A stretch of 64,000 nucleotides of DNA from Lewinellaceae bacterium (GCA_016711435.1 JADJSY010000087.1:32112-96111); one strand, 5' to 3'; counted from the stretch's first letter, positions 1-9,759 are shown. The notes: generated from the letters alone by a model not told the origin. Numbers and translations: made by a program.

Positions 1-1836
1 GGCCCTTATGTGCTGACTATTTTGAATACGAATAACGGCTGCACTGCTACCGACGTGGTGGTGGTGTTACAAGACCAGGATGCGCCTGTGTCCGTTGCCG
101 GCGCCGATCAGACCATTACCTGTACGACCACACAAGTATCGCTCGATGGAAGTGGTTCATCGTCACCGAGTGGATCACTGGAGTATCTCTGGGCAGGACC
201 AGGCGTGACATCAGGTAGTCAGAACAACGCAGTCATAACGGTGAACCAATCCGGCAACTATTCGCTGACCATCGTCAATCCGGTTTCAGGCTGTCAGGCA
301 GTAGATAATGTGCTGGTAAACTTAGACACCGCGCCGCCTGTTGCAACTGCTGCCGGCGATACCATTACCTGCCAAAGTCTGACCGGTACGCTGAGTGCCA
401 CCAGTTCGGAAGCGGGTTCGCTTTTTGCGTGGTCAGGACCGGGCATTAACACCGGAAATGCCACGCTGCCTACACTTCAAGTCAACCAGCCCGGAGCGTA
501 CAGTGTTACGGTAACTGCGGCAAACGGTTGTACCGACGTAGCCCTTACTGTTATGAATGTAGACTCCAATTTCCCTGTAGGTACTGCCGAAGGAGTCGAA
601 TTGAATTGTATCAACAATGGTATGGGCAGTATTTCAGGCTCCGTTACCACACCGGGCGCTACATTCTCCTGGTCTGGCCCCAACGGCTTCAGCGCTACCA
701 CTGCCACGGTCACCATTTCTGTAGCAGGGCAATATACCTTTAATATTGTGGCCAATAATGGTTGTGTCAATCCGATTCCGGTTGTAGTAAGTTCCAATTT
801 CACAGCGCCCGTTATCAGCGCTTCCGTGCCGGGCAATCTCGATTGCAGCACAACTTCGCTGACTATTAACGGCACAGGCACTTCCACAGGTAACTCTTTC
901 ACATACGCATGGACAACCGCAGGGGGTAATATTCTGTCGGGCGACGATAGCCTTTCACCTGTGGTTGATGCACCGGGCGCTTATACCTTGCTGGTTACCA
1001 ACATGCTCAATGGTTGTACATCAACTGAAACGGTGACGGTAGCCAACGATCCGAACATTCCGACCTCGCTCGATCTCACGGTACGCAATATCAGGTGCTT
1101 TGGAGATAAAAACGGCGTCATTGCCATCAGTGGCGTGAACGGCGGAACAGAACCATTTTTCTTTAGCCTGAACGGTGAAACGGAAAGTACGGTAGACCAA
1201 TACAGCAACCTGGCTGCCGGCGAATATTCCATTACGCTGGAAGATGCCAACGGGTGCGTTTTGGATACGGTGATAAGTATAAACGAACCGGCGGAATTGC
1301 TTGCAGAGTTAGGGCCTGACATGGATGTACACCTGGGTGACAGCGTTACGATCAATGCCCAGATCATGAACGAAACGCCCATTGCGGATGTCAAATGGAA
1401 TTTTTCGCCAAACCGAGACTCGGCTGATTGCTGTTCTTTCAGTTACAGGCCATTACAGACGTACCGGCATGAAGTAACAGTGCGTGATTCAAACGGTTGC
1501 GTAGCCCGTGATGTCGTGATGGTAACTGTGCGCAAAGAGCGCCAGGTATTTATTCCCAATATCATCGACCTCACCAGTGATAACCCGCTGAATGCGTTGC
1601 TGATGATTCATGGCGGAACCGATGTGGTCAAAGTGCACAAATGGTTGATCTTCGATCGCTGGGGCAACTCGGTGTATGAAGCGCGCAACTTCCTGCCGAA
1701 TGATCCTGCTTACACCTGGAATGGCACTGTTCGCGGCGATAAAGGTCAGCCTGCCGTATTTGTCTGGATGGCCGAAATCGAATTCCTGGACGGTCAGACG
1801 GAACTGTTTGAAGGGGATGTGACGATTGTGAGATGA
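1..1836 (+). CDS. T9SS-secreted repeat protein with gliding-motility-type C-terminus (5' partial)
   Basis: The frame is open to the first base of the window, so the N-terminus lies outside. The visible 611 codons start with four to five Ig/PKD-like repeats of about 85 residues, each with an ITC-like strand, a W-x-GPG motif and a closing G-x-Y...GC motif. A SprB-like repeat follows (about residues 350-435). The last ~95 residues (VFIPNIID... to ...GDVTIVR, with FDRWGN in the middle) match the CHU_C / T9SS type B sorting domain, so the protein is probably exported by the type IX system and held at the cell surface as an adhesin or matrix protein. The stop codon lies at the edge of the repeat array that follows. 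The partner or ligand cannot be told from sequence. Confidence 0.85.
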   Translation, partial: GPYVLTILNTNNGCTATDVVVVLQDQDAPVSVAGADQTITCTTTQVSLDGSGSSSPSGSLEYLWAGPGVTSGSQNNAVITVNQSGNYSLTIVNPVSGCQAVDNVLVNLDTAPPVATAAGDTITCQSLTGTLSATSSEAGSLFAWSGPGINTGNATLPTLQVNQPGAYSVTVTAANGCTDVALTVMNVDSNFPVGTAEGVELNCINNGMGSISGSVTTPGATFSWSGPNGFSATTATVTISVAGQYTFNIVANNGCVNPIPVVVSSNFTAPVISASVPGNLDCSTTSLTINGTGTSTGNSFTYAWTTAGGNILSGDDSLSPVVDAPGAYTLLVTNMLNGCTSTETVTVANDPNIPTSLDLTVRNIRCFGDKNGVIAISGVNGGTEPFFFSLNGETESTVDQYSNLAAGEYSITLEDANGCVLDTVISINEPAELLAELGPDMDVHLGDSVTINAQIMNETPIADVKWNFSPNRDSADCCSFSYRPLQTYRHEVTVRDSNGCVARDVVMVTVRKERQVFIPNIIDLTSDNPLNALLMIHGGTDVVKVHKWLIFDRWGNSVYEARNFLPNDPAYTWNGTVRGDKGQPAVFVWMAEIEFLDGQTELFEGDVTIVR

Positions 1837-1988
1837 GGGTTGATAAAGGTTGATAAAGTTGATGAGGTTGATGAGGTTGATATACATTTACTCGGGAGTG
1901 AAGCGATTTTACTTTTTTCGAGCGGTTGTATATCAACCTTATCAACCTTATCAACCTTTATAAACCTTTATAAACCCTCATCAACCTT
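1837..1988. repeat. Convergent-gene spacer made of inverted GTTGATnnn arrays
   Basis: The left half carries repeated GTTGATAAA / GTTGATGAG units (period about 9) and the right half carries the complementary ATCAACCTT and ATAAACCTT units, so the transcript could fold into a long imperfect hairpin. It lies between the stop codons of two convergent genes. The units contain TGA or TAA on the strand reading out of each gene. A role as bidirectional terminator is inferred from position. Confidence 0.7.
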
Positions 1989-2315
1989 TTAAAACACCAA
2001 CGGCTCCTGTCCCAAAAGCAGTTGCCAGCCCAGCGCAACCAGGGCCAGTGTGGGATACAACAACCTGCGAACTAAGTATTTGACAAGCGCCCGGTCAGGA
2101 GTAAAATTCATTTTTTCCAGTAAATCGGTATAAAAAATACGGTTGTCCTCTTCCCGGAGGCCATGCTGCTCATTCATCAGGCAACGGCCGAATACGCTGA
2201 ATTGCAACATTACCATCCCGTAAACCGGCAAGGACAATTTCCAGGAAAATAAAAAAGGAGCGACCCAGGCCAGCAGGGTGACGAAAAGGTGCAGCCAGAA
2301 AACAAGATTTTTCAA
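1989..2315 (-). CDS. Small hypothetical membrane protein
   Basis: This 108-residue protein has two clear hydrophobic segments near the N-terminus (about residues 5-25 and 30-45) and another near the C-terminus (about 85-102), joined by a charged loop holding an NEQHGLREEDN stretch. The architecture resembles small DUF2784-like membrane proteins, but the similarity is too weak to assign. It starts at ATG with MKNLVFWLHL and ends next to the inverted array shared with the upstream convergent gene. No function can be given. Confidence 0.6.
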   Translation of the reverse strand: MKNLVFWLHLFVTLLAWVAPFLFSWKLSLPVYGMVMLQFSVFGRCLMNEQHGLREEDNRIFYTDLLEKMNFTPDRALVKYLVRRLLYPTLALVALGWQLLLGQEPLVF

Positions 2316-2320
2316 TTTTG

Positions 2321-2385
2321 ATTAAATTCTTTGTAAATGCTTGATTATGAACACGGATAACGAATAACTGATAACGGATAACTAT
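2321..2385. repeat. Dispersed repeat with GATAACG/AATAACT heptads (copy 1)
   Basis: A segment containing TGTAAATGCTTGATTAT is followed by CACG and the heptads GATAACG, AATAACT, GATAACG, GATAACT. Nearly the same sequence recurs at 26401-26463, and its heptad part recurs inverted at 9671-9701. It fills the short gap between two minus-strand genes. Confidence 0.7.
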
Positions 2386-2389
2386 TTAC

Positions 2390-3257
2390 TTAAAACTCGA
2401 CCTCCATATCTTTAATCACCCGGCCGTCCTTCGTTTGCATCCGAACGATATATTTTCCGGGTGTAAGGTTCCAAACTTCCAGGCGCAGGCTGCTGCGATG
2501 CTCTCCGGCAATCATAATTTCCTCCTTCGAAATATCCTTGATGAATTTGCCGCTGCCATCCAGCAGTACCATACGTACCTTTTCATCTTTCTCCAGATAA
2601 TAGCGGAAATTTCCCTCCACCACCATTGCTTTACCAAGATCGGCTACGCGGCCCGGAACATACTCTACTGTTTTATGCCTGATTTTATAACCGGGAATTG
2701 CTTTGCCCAACTGATTGGCTACAAAAGCAGTCAGGGCAGGATCGTCAATGCTTCCCAATGAATAACCATTGGTCATGGCCCACACCGCAGACTGTGCCGC
2801 ACCGTCATTGGTTTTCCCTTTTTCGGCTATAAATTTCAACACATTGCACAATGCTTCGGGCGCCATGGCCGCTACCAGAAAGCGCGCATTTTTTGCCGGG
2901 GAAATTTCACCTGCCTGCGTGCAAAAGGTTTTGAGCGTCAATGCACCGGGCATTTTTGGCGTAAATATTAACCCATTGTTCCTCTGCCACCACCAATGTT
3001 TGCTGTAAGCTGTCAACGGGTTCCATCAATTGCCCAATGGGGAACCGTATACGCAGTGATTTTCCGCGCAGGTTATTGCAGGTTATTTTCAGGCATTCTC
3101 CATGATGCCCACCTGTGCCCTCCACTGTAATACTGATCAGTTTTTGATCCAGCGCTTCCTTTACATCAAAGTTGCGTTGTGCGGTTGTCGTGTTTTTTTG
3201 CGCAGACAGGCTGACGCAGGCAATGAGGAGGAGCAATGCAGCAAAGGTTTTTCGCAT
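2390..3257 (-). CDS. Conserved Bacteroidota secreted hypothetical protein, frameshifted
   Basis: The N-terminal part (start at 3257) begins with a signal peptide, MRKTFAALLLLIACVSLSAQ. After about 100 residues the frame is lost and a second frame continues to 2390. Removing one base from the T5 run at 2953-2957 joins them as ...EEQWVNIYAKMPGALTLK..., restoring a continuous protein with a PG turn followed by a TFCTQAG motif and an AAQSAVWAMTNG stretch. This pattern (two beta domains around a helical segment with FCxQA and AxWA) is one I associate with uncharacterised secreted Bacteroidota proteins; that is recollection, not a database result. The break is probably a sequencing error. The C-terminus (LTPGKYIVRMQTKDG...) has a strand pattern like a T9SS sorting domain, but this is weak. 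Confidence 0.65.
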
Positions 3258-3555
3258 AATATACTAAAAGTTGAGCGGTTGAGTACATTGAATATTGAGA
3301 AAGCAAACGTTTATTCTGCCATTTTCATGTGCAAGTGAACCGTATTCACAAAACATGCGGGACACCGGAAAATATTAACCTTTGAATGCATGTTATTTTT
3401 TTCATATACTGTACTTTTAGTGGCAGTTCGTCGTTTGTTCCTTTTGCCTGGCACAAAATGTTGCTATTCCCGTAGGGGATTCCGGCAGTATTTATATCCT
3501 GTAATTAATCATTCACCAATATTTTGTTTATTTTCTAATCAACCACCGTTGTTAT
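3258..3555. other. Divergent intergenic region, nothing specific recognised
   Basis: This AT-rich spacer lies between a minus-strand and a plus-strand gene start. It should hold both promoters. I see TAnnTTT-like runs (for example near 3411-3418) but no convincing full promoter, no repeat array and no hairpin. Confidence 0.4.
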
Positions 3556-3870
3556 ATGACGCATCATGCCTCCCTTTCGGAAACCCTTCAAAACCTGAGT
3601 ACCAATGGTTACCACATCACAAACCTCGAACACATGAACATGCCTGAAGAAGCCATCCAGTCGCACGACTGGCGGCTCGACGCGCTACACCATGTAAAAA
3701 CAGGTAGAGAAAGAAGTCCTCGTGCGGTAGTTATTGCTGTTTCGAGCGCGCACAAGCACCTGAAACTGGCTTTTGTACGTGAATTACTATCAAAACAGGA
3801 CTTTTCACCACTTACCCTGCTCAAGCGATTGTTTCCACAAAGCCGAAAATCAGGTATTCATACGAATTGA
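3556..3870 (+). CDS. Small conserved protein of the family often misnamed phosphoribosylpyrophosphate synthetase
   Basis: This 104-residue protein begins at ATG 3556. Its layout (LSETLQNLSTNGYHITNLE, then a basic/acidic middle, then AVVIAVSSAHKHLKLAFVREL) follows the plan of a small Bacteroidota family of about 95 residues that databases sometimes label phosphoribosylpyrophosphate synthetase without enzymatic evidence. No PRPP-binding loop is visible, so enzyme activity is unlikely. The gene stands alone, 107 bases ahead of the DUF983 gene on the same strand. The family call rests on remembered pattern, not on an alignment. Confidence 0.5.
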   Translation: MTHHASLSETLQNLSTNGYHITNLEHMNMPEEAIQSHDWRLDALHHVKTGRERSPRAVVIAVSSAHKHLKLAFVRELLSKQDFSPLTLLKRLFPQSRKSGIHTN

Positions 3871-3977
3871 AACCTTTTCCACAAACATGCGTTCATCCCG
3901 GATTTTTCTACCCTGAAAAATTCGGGATTTTTGTTTTGAGTGGAATAAGTACTTTTGGGTTTTTTATCACACCTGAT

Positions 3978-4367
3978 ATGCGCAGTATGTTCCAGAAAGG
4001 TTCTAAAGCACACAGTATTGTCCACCTGAAATGCCCACGTTGCCAGGAGGGTGAAACATTTGAAACAGGCAGTTGGTCGTTTGTAAAACCGTTCGATATG
4101 CTGGAACGCTGCCCCAAATGCAACCTCAACTATTTCCCTGAACCTGGCTACTATTACGGAGCCATGTTCATTTCCTATATCTGGACCGGTTGGTTTTCGC
4201 TTTTTTTCGTTGCCATTTTCACATGGGGTCTGCATTGGAGTATTAATGCGTCATTCGGCGTTTTGATCCTTTTTATGCTGATCAATTTCGTATACATATT
4301 TCGTGTTTCGCGACTCATGTGGCTGAATGTTAATGTGAAATACGACCCGAATGCTATTAAGAGGTGA
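3978..4367 (+). CDS. DUF983 family membrane protein
   Basis: The N-terminal half carries two zinc-finger-like CxxC pairs (HLKCPRCQEG and RCPKCNLNYF) followed by the family signature PEPGYYYGAMFISY. Two transmembrane segments follow (about residues 65-85 and 90-112 from this start). This is the DUF983 architecture; the function is unknown, though members often lie near respiratory genes in other phyla. The start at ATG 3978 (MRSMFQKG) is preferred over the longer open frame because DUF983 proteins begin shortly before the first CxxC; ATG 3987 is an alternative. The stop is the first TGA of the GTGAGAG heptad array. Confidence 0.85.
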   Translation: MRSMFQKGSKAHSIVHLKCPRCQEGETFETGSWSFVKPFDMLERCPKCNLNYFPEPGYYYGAMFISYIWTGWFSLFFVAIFTWGLHWSINASFGVLILFMLINFVYIFRVSRLMWLNVNVKYDPNAIKR

Positions 4368-4631
4368 GAGTGAGAAGTGAGAAGTGAGAGGTGAGAGGCG
4401 TCCCGTTTGGCGGCTCTATTGTTTTGGCTTGGGTTTTTCAGGCCTGGAATCGTGAGACGTGTTTAGTGTGTGGTGTTTGGTGTTTCGGGGCTTCGCCTAC
4501 GGCATTTGTAATATTTGACGAAAATATAACAGCCACACACAAACAGACCTTCCAGGCCTGAAAACCAAAGCCAAAACAATAGAGCCGCCAAACGGACGCC
4601 TCTCACCTCTCACCTCTCACTTCTCACTTCT
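4368..4631. repeat. Long inverted repeat with GTGAGAR heptad flanks and a GC-rich core
   Basis: The left arm (about 4373-4449) and right arm (about 4551-4631) are complementary over roughly 75 bases with a few mismatches. Each arm has an outer array of GTGAGAA/GTGAGAG heptads and an inner unique part with CGTTTGGCGGCTCTATTG and TTTTTCAGGCCTGGAA. About 100 bases separate the arms. The same unique part with flanking heptads recurs once at 43061-43145. It sits between convergent genes and supplies the stop codon of both. Confidence 0.85.
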
Positions 4632-7600
4632 AACCAAAGTCCTCACCATCGTTTCCTCCCCTGCCAGCATACGAACCTGATAGGCCCCTGATGGTAAGTC
4701 CTTGATTTCCAGGGGGATATTTTGTTCCAGCACCTGATGATAAAATGTAGTGCGCAGGATTTTACCCGTTGAATCGGAAATACTCAGGTACAGCGACCGT
4801 GCTGTCGGGAATGACACCGCCAGCGTGGCTTTATCTCTGGCTGGATTCGGAAAAATTTCTGCAAAAACGAGTTCATCAGGCTGTGCGGTACCGACCACTT
4901 CCGAGAGCGTGAACACTACCGTTGTCGTGCACCCATTTCCATCCGTTACTTGCAATTCATACTCCCCGGCAGGAGCATTGGTCAGGTCTTCCGAGTTGAC
5001 AAATGCCGATCCGTTGCGCAGCCAGATGTAGGAATAAATTCCCGTGCCTCCGCTGACATCCACGAAAATAGCGCCATTGCTCTGGCCCTGTCCGGGTTGT
5101 TCCAGACTGGTCGGCGACACAACTACCGGCGCCGGACTCAACAACTCCTGTGTGATAACAGTCTCACAATCAACGGCATCTGTGACCGTCACGGTATAAG
5201 TACCACCACTCAGATTCGTAATGGCAATCGTCGTTGAGTTGTCAGACCATTTGTAAGTATAAGGTTCGACACCGCCGATAACATTGGCTGTTAATGCGCC
5301 ATCGGATGTGGCGGCGCAGCTGGGGTTTTGCGCTGTCACGGATGCGGCCAAATTGCAACTGCTGACCAAGCATTCATCGATAATTCCAACCACCGATTGT
5401 TCGCATCCCATGGCATCCGTTACAATAACCAGGTAAATATCTCCGCTGGCTAAAGTCTGTCCGTCGGGTGTGCCTTGCAAGGTATATGGTCCTACCCCAT
5501 CGATCGCCTGGACGTTCAATGTTGCCAATCCTGCGCCAAGGCAGTTCTCTTCAATTTCCAGGGCAAGCGGCTGAAATTCGGGTGGCGTGAGACCATTCAA
5601 TATTTTCAAACAAATATCTCCGCTGTTCAATCCGGCTGCCCCGTTCCAGGAAGCGATTTGAACATAATAGGTTTGGCCGGCACTCAAATTTCCCACAGAG
5701 AAATAACCGTTGCAACGCAGCGGATTTTTAGCGCAAAAAACCTCGTTGAGGTTATTGCAGGCGCCTTCCCAAACCGTCAGCACATGTTCAAAAGATGCAC
5801 CGCTGTTGAGGCGCACGGAACCTGAACTCGGCGCAACAAATTTAAACCATACGTCGCGGTCAGCCGATACAACGCAAGAGGGTTGTTTCCCGGAAAAAGA
5901 AGCGTTGAAATTGCTGCCCGAAGCGCATTGACCGCCGACAGGTACTGAAACGGCTGCGATGCACTCGTCATTGATGGGCGCATCAACCTGTTTTCTTTGC
6001 AATTTTGGACATACATTGCCTTCTATGGTGGCAAAAGTACCGGCAATTTGTACCAAATACGTTTGCCCGGCTGTCAGTGCAGGCAAATCAAGTGCGCCGC
6101 CTTTGTGGTTTCCTGCCACTTCCTGCAAAGCGGCACAAGTACCCTGGTACAGCGTAATGATGTCTGAAAAATCGGCATTACTCCGGATTTCTAATTGTTC
6201 ATTGGCCGGCAGGGCCGGCGCTGTAAAACGATACCAGACATCTGCGCGGGCCAGTGTATTCAGAGAAGGCAACGTCTGGGTGGTAGTGGCATATAAATTA
6301 TTGATGGTCAGACAGTTGGCGTTTTCTGTCAGTGCAATGGCAGTTGTGCAATTGTCATTGACCGGAGCAGTCGGAGCATTAGGAACCTGCTCGATATTGA
6401 TACATAGATTGCCGCGGGATACGCCGAAACCGCCCTCCTGGCCGCTCACCCGGATGAGGTATGTAGTGCCTGCCTGCGCAGAAAAATAGGTTGTTTCGCC
6501 GGTGAATCCATGTTCATCACGGTTATTGCAGAGCAGCGCTGCGGGCGCCGGACAACTGCCGGTAAACACCGACACCACATCGTTAAAATCGGCGCGGGTG
6601 GTCACTTTGGCCTGACCGCTGAAGTTCGCCTGCCAGGTGTACCACAGGCCCGCAATACTTTTTTCCGTACAGGAAGCCGGCGGACCGTCGAAAAGAGCGG
6701 TTCGGTTATTGCCTTCCATACAATTGACGCCGGTGAAAATCTCCGTGGCGTTGGCGCAAAGATCATTGGCAGCACCGGAACCCGTAATTTTCACATTGTC
6801 AATTCCGGCCCACCAGCCCCAGTCATTGCCATCCACATATTGAAAAACAACGCGCATCTGCTGATTCCGGTAAGCGGACAGGTCGAGCGCCGCGTGTACG
6901 TATTGTGGGAAATAGGGTCCGCCGACATCCCCGTCCGATTCTATTACTACAAATTCGTCGCCATTGCCGTGTTGTACGATGACAGATATCCGTTCCTTGT
7001 AATAACGCAAAATCACATCCAAATGGAGTTCGTAACGGGCAAAATCCGAACCGTCAAACCAGGGCGTAGCCAACCGGACCGTGGAATACGGGGCATTCTC
7101 TCCAACCAGATCATCATCAAAAAGTGCAAAACAGGTACCATCCATCGAATTGCCGCTGCTGTAACCTTTAGAAGCCGTGTCGACCAGTCCAAAACTCCAG
7201 TCTGCATCGCCGGCTACCACTTCCGTTTCCCAATCGGCCGGTTTTTGGCAGTCGTTGAAAGTTTCAGCCACCACGTTCGTTCCGTTTCCAAAACCCCGCA
7301 CCAGTATGTTATCTACAGCCGCCCACCAGGCATAACCGCCCGCATCGTCATAACGCAGGATAATGTGGGTTTGTGGCGATTGTATGATTAAAGAAAGGTC
7401 GAATTTCAGGGTAAAATGATCGGAAAGCAGCTCCCCATTGCGTCTTTGCTGATCGAAATGCGCAATTTTTGTTTCGGTCACGCCGTCCGTTACCAACACG
7501 TCAAAATACTCAGCGGACTCATTCCAGTCGCGGTAATGCACATCCATCGTCAATTCGACCGTGCTGTGTTGGGAAGCATCGAAGGCCGGCGAGGTAAAAC

Positions 7601-7862
7601 TGATTACATAAGCGGGGGTATTGTCCCCTGTCGCATCATCGTCGATAATCAGGCAGCAAGTGCTGTCGATACTTTGGCCCAATGCGTCGTCGTTGGTAGA
7701 ATAACCGACCAACCAAACCGGATTTTGATTGCCGATACTATTTACCTGCCAGCCGGCGGGCAATGCACAACCATTAAAATCTTCCGAAAAAAGTGTTACC
7801 TGGGCCGCTAAATGGCTTGTGGCGACAAATGAAAGCAATAAAACGACAATCCGCAAGCGCAT
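4617..7862 (-). CDS. Large T9SS-secreted multidomain surface protein
   Basis: The 1,081-residue protein starts with a signal peptide (MRLRIVVLLLSFVATSHLAAQ). Two cleaved-adhesin/MAM-like beta-sandwich domains follow (about residues 25-190 and 200-365), each opening with a (D/T)FN-x-C...P-x-W motif and containing WAAIDN/WWAAVDN or WWAGIDN. Three repeats then start with ND-x-C..A (about 370-770) and resemble bacterial pre-peptidase C-terminal domains (VWYRFTAP, SVFTGSC). SprB-like repeats (about 850-1000) and a T9SS type A sorting domain (IFPNPARDKATL... to the end) close the protein. It is probably a cell-surface or released adhesin. The last residues RSEK and the stop codon are encoded by the heptad array. 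Confidence 0.85.
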   Translation of the reverse strand: MRLRIVVLLLSFVATSHLAAQVTLFSEDFNGCALPAGWQVNSIGNQNPVWLVGYSTNDDALGQSIDSTCCLIIDDDATGDNTPAYVISFTSPAFDASQHSTVELTMDVHYRDWNESAEYFDVLVTDGVTETKIAHFDQQRRNGELLSDHFTLKFDLSLIIQSPQTHIILRYDDAGGYAWWAAVDNILVRGFGNGTNVVAETFNDCQKPADWETEVVAGDADWSFGLVDTASKGYSSGNSMDGTCFALFDDDLVGENAPYSTVRLATPWFDGSDFARYELHLDVILRYYKERISVIVQHGNGDEFVVIESDGDVGGPYFPQYVHAALDLSAYRNQQMRVVFQYVDGNDWGWWAGIDNVKITGSGAANDLCANATEIFTGVNCMEGNNRTALFDGPPASCTEKSIAGLWYTWQANFSGQAKVTTRADFNDVVSVFTGSCPAPAALLCNNRDEHGFTGETTYFSAQAGTTYLIRVSGQEGGFGVSRGNLCINIEQVPNAPTAPVNDNCTTAIALTENANCLTINNLYATTTQTLPSLNTLARADVWYRFTAPALPANEQLEIRSNADFSDIITLYQGTCAALQEVAGNHKGGALDLPALTAGQTYLVQIAGTFATIEGNVCPKLQRKQVDAPINDECIAAVSVPVGGQCASGSNFNASFSGKQPSCVVSADRDVWFKFVAPSSGSVRLNSGASFEHVLTVWEGACNNLNEVFCAKNPLRCNGYFSVGNLSAGQTYYVQIASWNGAAGLNSGDICLKILNGLTPPEFQPLALEIEENCLGAGLATLNVQAIDGVGPYTLQGTPDGQTLASGDIYLVIVTDAMGCEQSVVGIIDECLVSSCNLAASVTAQNPSCAATSDGALTANVIGGVEPYTYKWSDNSTTIAITNLSGGTYTVTVTDAVDCETVITQELLSPAPVVVSPTSLEQPGQGQSNGAIFVDVSGGTGIYSYIWLRNGSAFVNSEDLTNAPAGEYELQVTDGNGCTTTVVFTLSEVVGTAQPDELVFAEIFPNPARDKATLAVSFPTARSLYLSISDSTGKILRTTFYHQVLEQNIPLEIKDLPSGAYQVRMLAGEETMVRTLVRSEK

Positions 7863-8168
7863 GAGCAGTGGTTTTGAATGGGGTGCATTTCAAATTGTGT
7901 GGTATATTGACGGGGTGACTTGAAGTCACCCCGTCAATAAGCATCGTGCGATACCAAGCGCCAATTTGAAATACACCCTTTTGAATGATACATTTCGCGT
8001 GTGAAAGGTAGGCATTCCAATAAATTATTCCCCTTTCACAACTGATAAATTTGAGCGTCAAAAAAAATGAGGAATTAAATCTGTTTTAACACGCGAAATC
8101 GCGAAATCTTCTTTAATCTTGCTTCGCCTTGAAGCCGCCAAACATCCTGACAACATCACCTTAATAAT
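7863..8168. repeat. Divergent spacer with nested palindrome
   Basis: A perfect palindrome with 16-base arms and a three-base loop (7905-7939) is nested in a wider imperfect inverted repeat (about 7879-7904 with 7951-7978, sharing CATTTCAAATTG / CAATTTGAAATA). It lies between two divergent gene starts, so it is not at a 3' end and no T-run follows. A REP-like element or an operator is possible. The rest of the spacer shows nothing recognisable. Confidence 0.7.
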
Positions 8169-9668
8169 ATGCCCGCTCACGCTGATCTTACGGAAAAAAC
8201 ACAGCAGCAGGTTGCTCTCGCTCCTCCGCCCAACAACACTTTGCAGCCGTATGTACCCTCGGCAGCAAAGCCCTGGAATGCTCTCCGCATAGCGCACCTT
8301 TACCGGCGACTGGGTTTTGGCGCATCTCTGGAACAGATTCAGCAGGGATTGCTCCTCTCCCCTTCCGACTTGATCGACCAATTGCTCGACACTGCTTTCG
8401 ACCTCGAAATACCGGCCGCGCCATATTGGGCCGGCTATACCAATGCAGATTACGACGGCAACCAGGACCTGGTGGAAGAACACCGCCGGGAACTGCGCCA
8501 CCGCTGGCTCAACGATATGCTTTCGGAAAGTATCCGGGCTAAAATGGCCCTTTTCTGGCACAACCATTTTGTCACGGAACTCAATGTGTATCAATGCAAT
8601 TCCTATATGTGGAGCTACTATTCCATGCTCCACGAATACGCCTTGGGCAATTTCCGGGTCTTTGCTCGCGAAATGGGGAAAAACCCGGCCATGCTCGACT
8701 ACCTGAATGGCAACAGTAATATTGTGGGAAACCCCAACGAAAACTACGCCCGCGAGTTGCTGGAGCTATTTACGATGGGCGAAGGCAACGGGTATTCACA
8801 GGCAGACATTGTGGAAATGGCCCGCGCACTGACCGGTTGGCAGGCAATGGCTTACCTCTGTACCCCCGCATTTTACAACGCCGATTTACACGACAACCAA
8901 TCCAAAACGATTTTCGGGCAAACCGGTAATTTCAGTTTCACCACCGCGCACAACCTGATTTTTACAGCCCGGTCACAACAGGTGTCAGAATATATCACCA
9001 CCAAACTGTATAAAAATTACGTGTATCAGCATCCCGATCCGCTGATTATTGCCGGATTGGCCGATACTTTTAAAACGGGAAACTGGGAGATACTGCCGGT
9101 ACTGAAACAGCTGTTCAAAAGCGAACATTTTTTTGAAGAAAAATTCATCAATGCCCGCCTCAAAAACCCGCTGGAATCCATGATCCCACTGCTCAAAAAT
9201 GCAGGCGCCACACCCGCTCAAATATTGCCCGACTGGTGGGATGCTATCGGTTATTGGTCCTATCAATTGGGTCAGGAAATTTTGAATCCGCCGAATGTGG
9301 CCGGATGGAAAGGCCACCATACCTGGATTAATGAAAGTACCCTGACAGCCCGCTGGAATTTCTCTTCCATCACGGCTTATCTGCTGACGCAAGACGATCA
9401 GATTCGCGAGAACCTGCGCAATATCGCCCTGGCACTGACCAATGAGAGCAATGATCCGGCAGTAATTGTACCTACATTGATAGCCTATTTTACGGGACAG
9501 TCACTCGATCCGGTTTACCAGCAAGGCGCAGTTATCAATTTCAAAGCGGGGATTCCCGAGAACTATTTCCAGGATGGTTCCTGGAATTTATACTGGGATG
9601 AATCACCCGATCAGATTGTCAACCTGCTGTATTATCTGGTGCGAATGCCGGAATATCAATTGACTTAA
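8169..9668 (+). CDS. DUF1800 family protein
   Basis: The 499-residue protein carries the DUF1800 signature: an N-terminal HLYRRLGFGAS motif, MALFWHNHFVT near residue 120, NPNENYARELLELFTMG near 195 and MARALTGW near 220, with FKSEHFFEE and PPNVAGWKGH further on. No signal peptide is obvious at the chosen ATG. DUF1800 genes are commonly followed by DUF1501, as here; the biochemical role of the pair is not established. It begins a four-gene same-strand cluster. Confidence 0.9.
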   Translation: MPAHADLTEKTQQQVALAPPPNNTLQPYVPSAAKPWNALRIAHLYRRLGFGASLEQIQQGLLLSPSDLIDQLLDTAFDLEIPAAPYWAGYTNADYDGNQDLVEEHRRELRHRWLNDMLSESIRAKMALFWHNHFVTELNVYQCNSYMWSYYSMLHEYALGNFRVFAREMGKNPAMLDYLNGNSNIVGNPNENYARELLELFTMGEGNGYSQADIVEMARALTGWQAMAYLCTPAFYNADLHDNQSKTIFGQTGNFSFTTAHNLIFTARSQQVSEYITTKLYKNYVYQHPDPLIIAGLADTFKTGNWEILPVLKQLFKSEHFFEEKFINARLKNPLESMIPLLKNAGATPAQILPDWWDAIGYWSYQLGQEILNPPNVAGWKGHHTWINESTLTARWNFSSITAYLLTQDDQIRENLRNIALALTNESNDPAVIVPTLIAYFTGQSLDPVYQQGAVINFKAGIPENYFQDGSWNLYWDESPDQIVNLLYYLVRMPEYQLT

Positions 9669-9759
9669 ATAGTTATCCGTTATTAGTTATTGGTTATCAG
9701 GGTTGATAATCGATAAACCATAAACTTATAAACTCAACCTTTATCGCTCGCCAAACCAT
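9669..9759. repeat. Inverted copy of the GATAAC-heptad repeat
   Basis: Read on the minus strand, 9671-9701 matches the heptad part of the dispersed repeat seen at 26401-26463 almost base for base (AATAACT, AATAACG, GATAACT units). It lies between DUF1800 and DUF1501, inside what would otherwise look like an operon. Confidence 0.65.

Noticed and set aside
6510..7391. Long plus-strand open frame of 293 codons
   Set aside because: It is antisense to the large T9SS protein, which has clear domains and a signal peptide.
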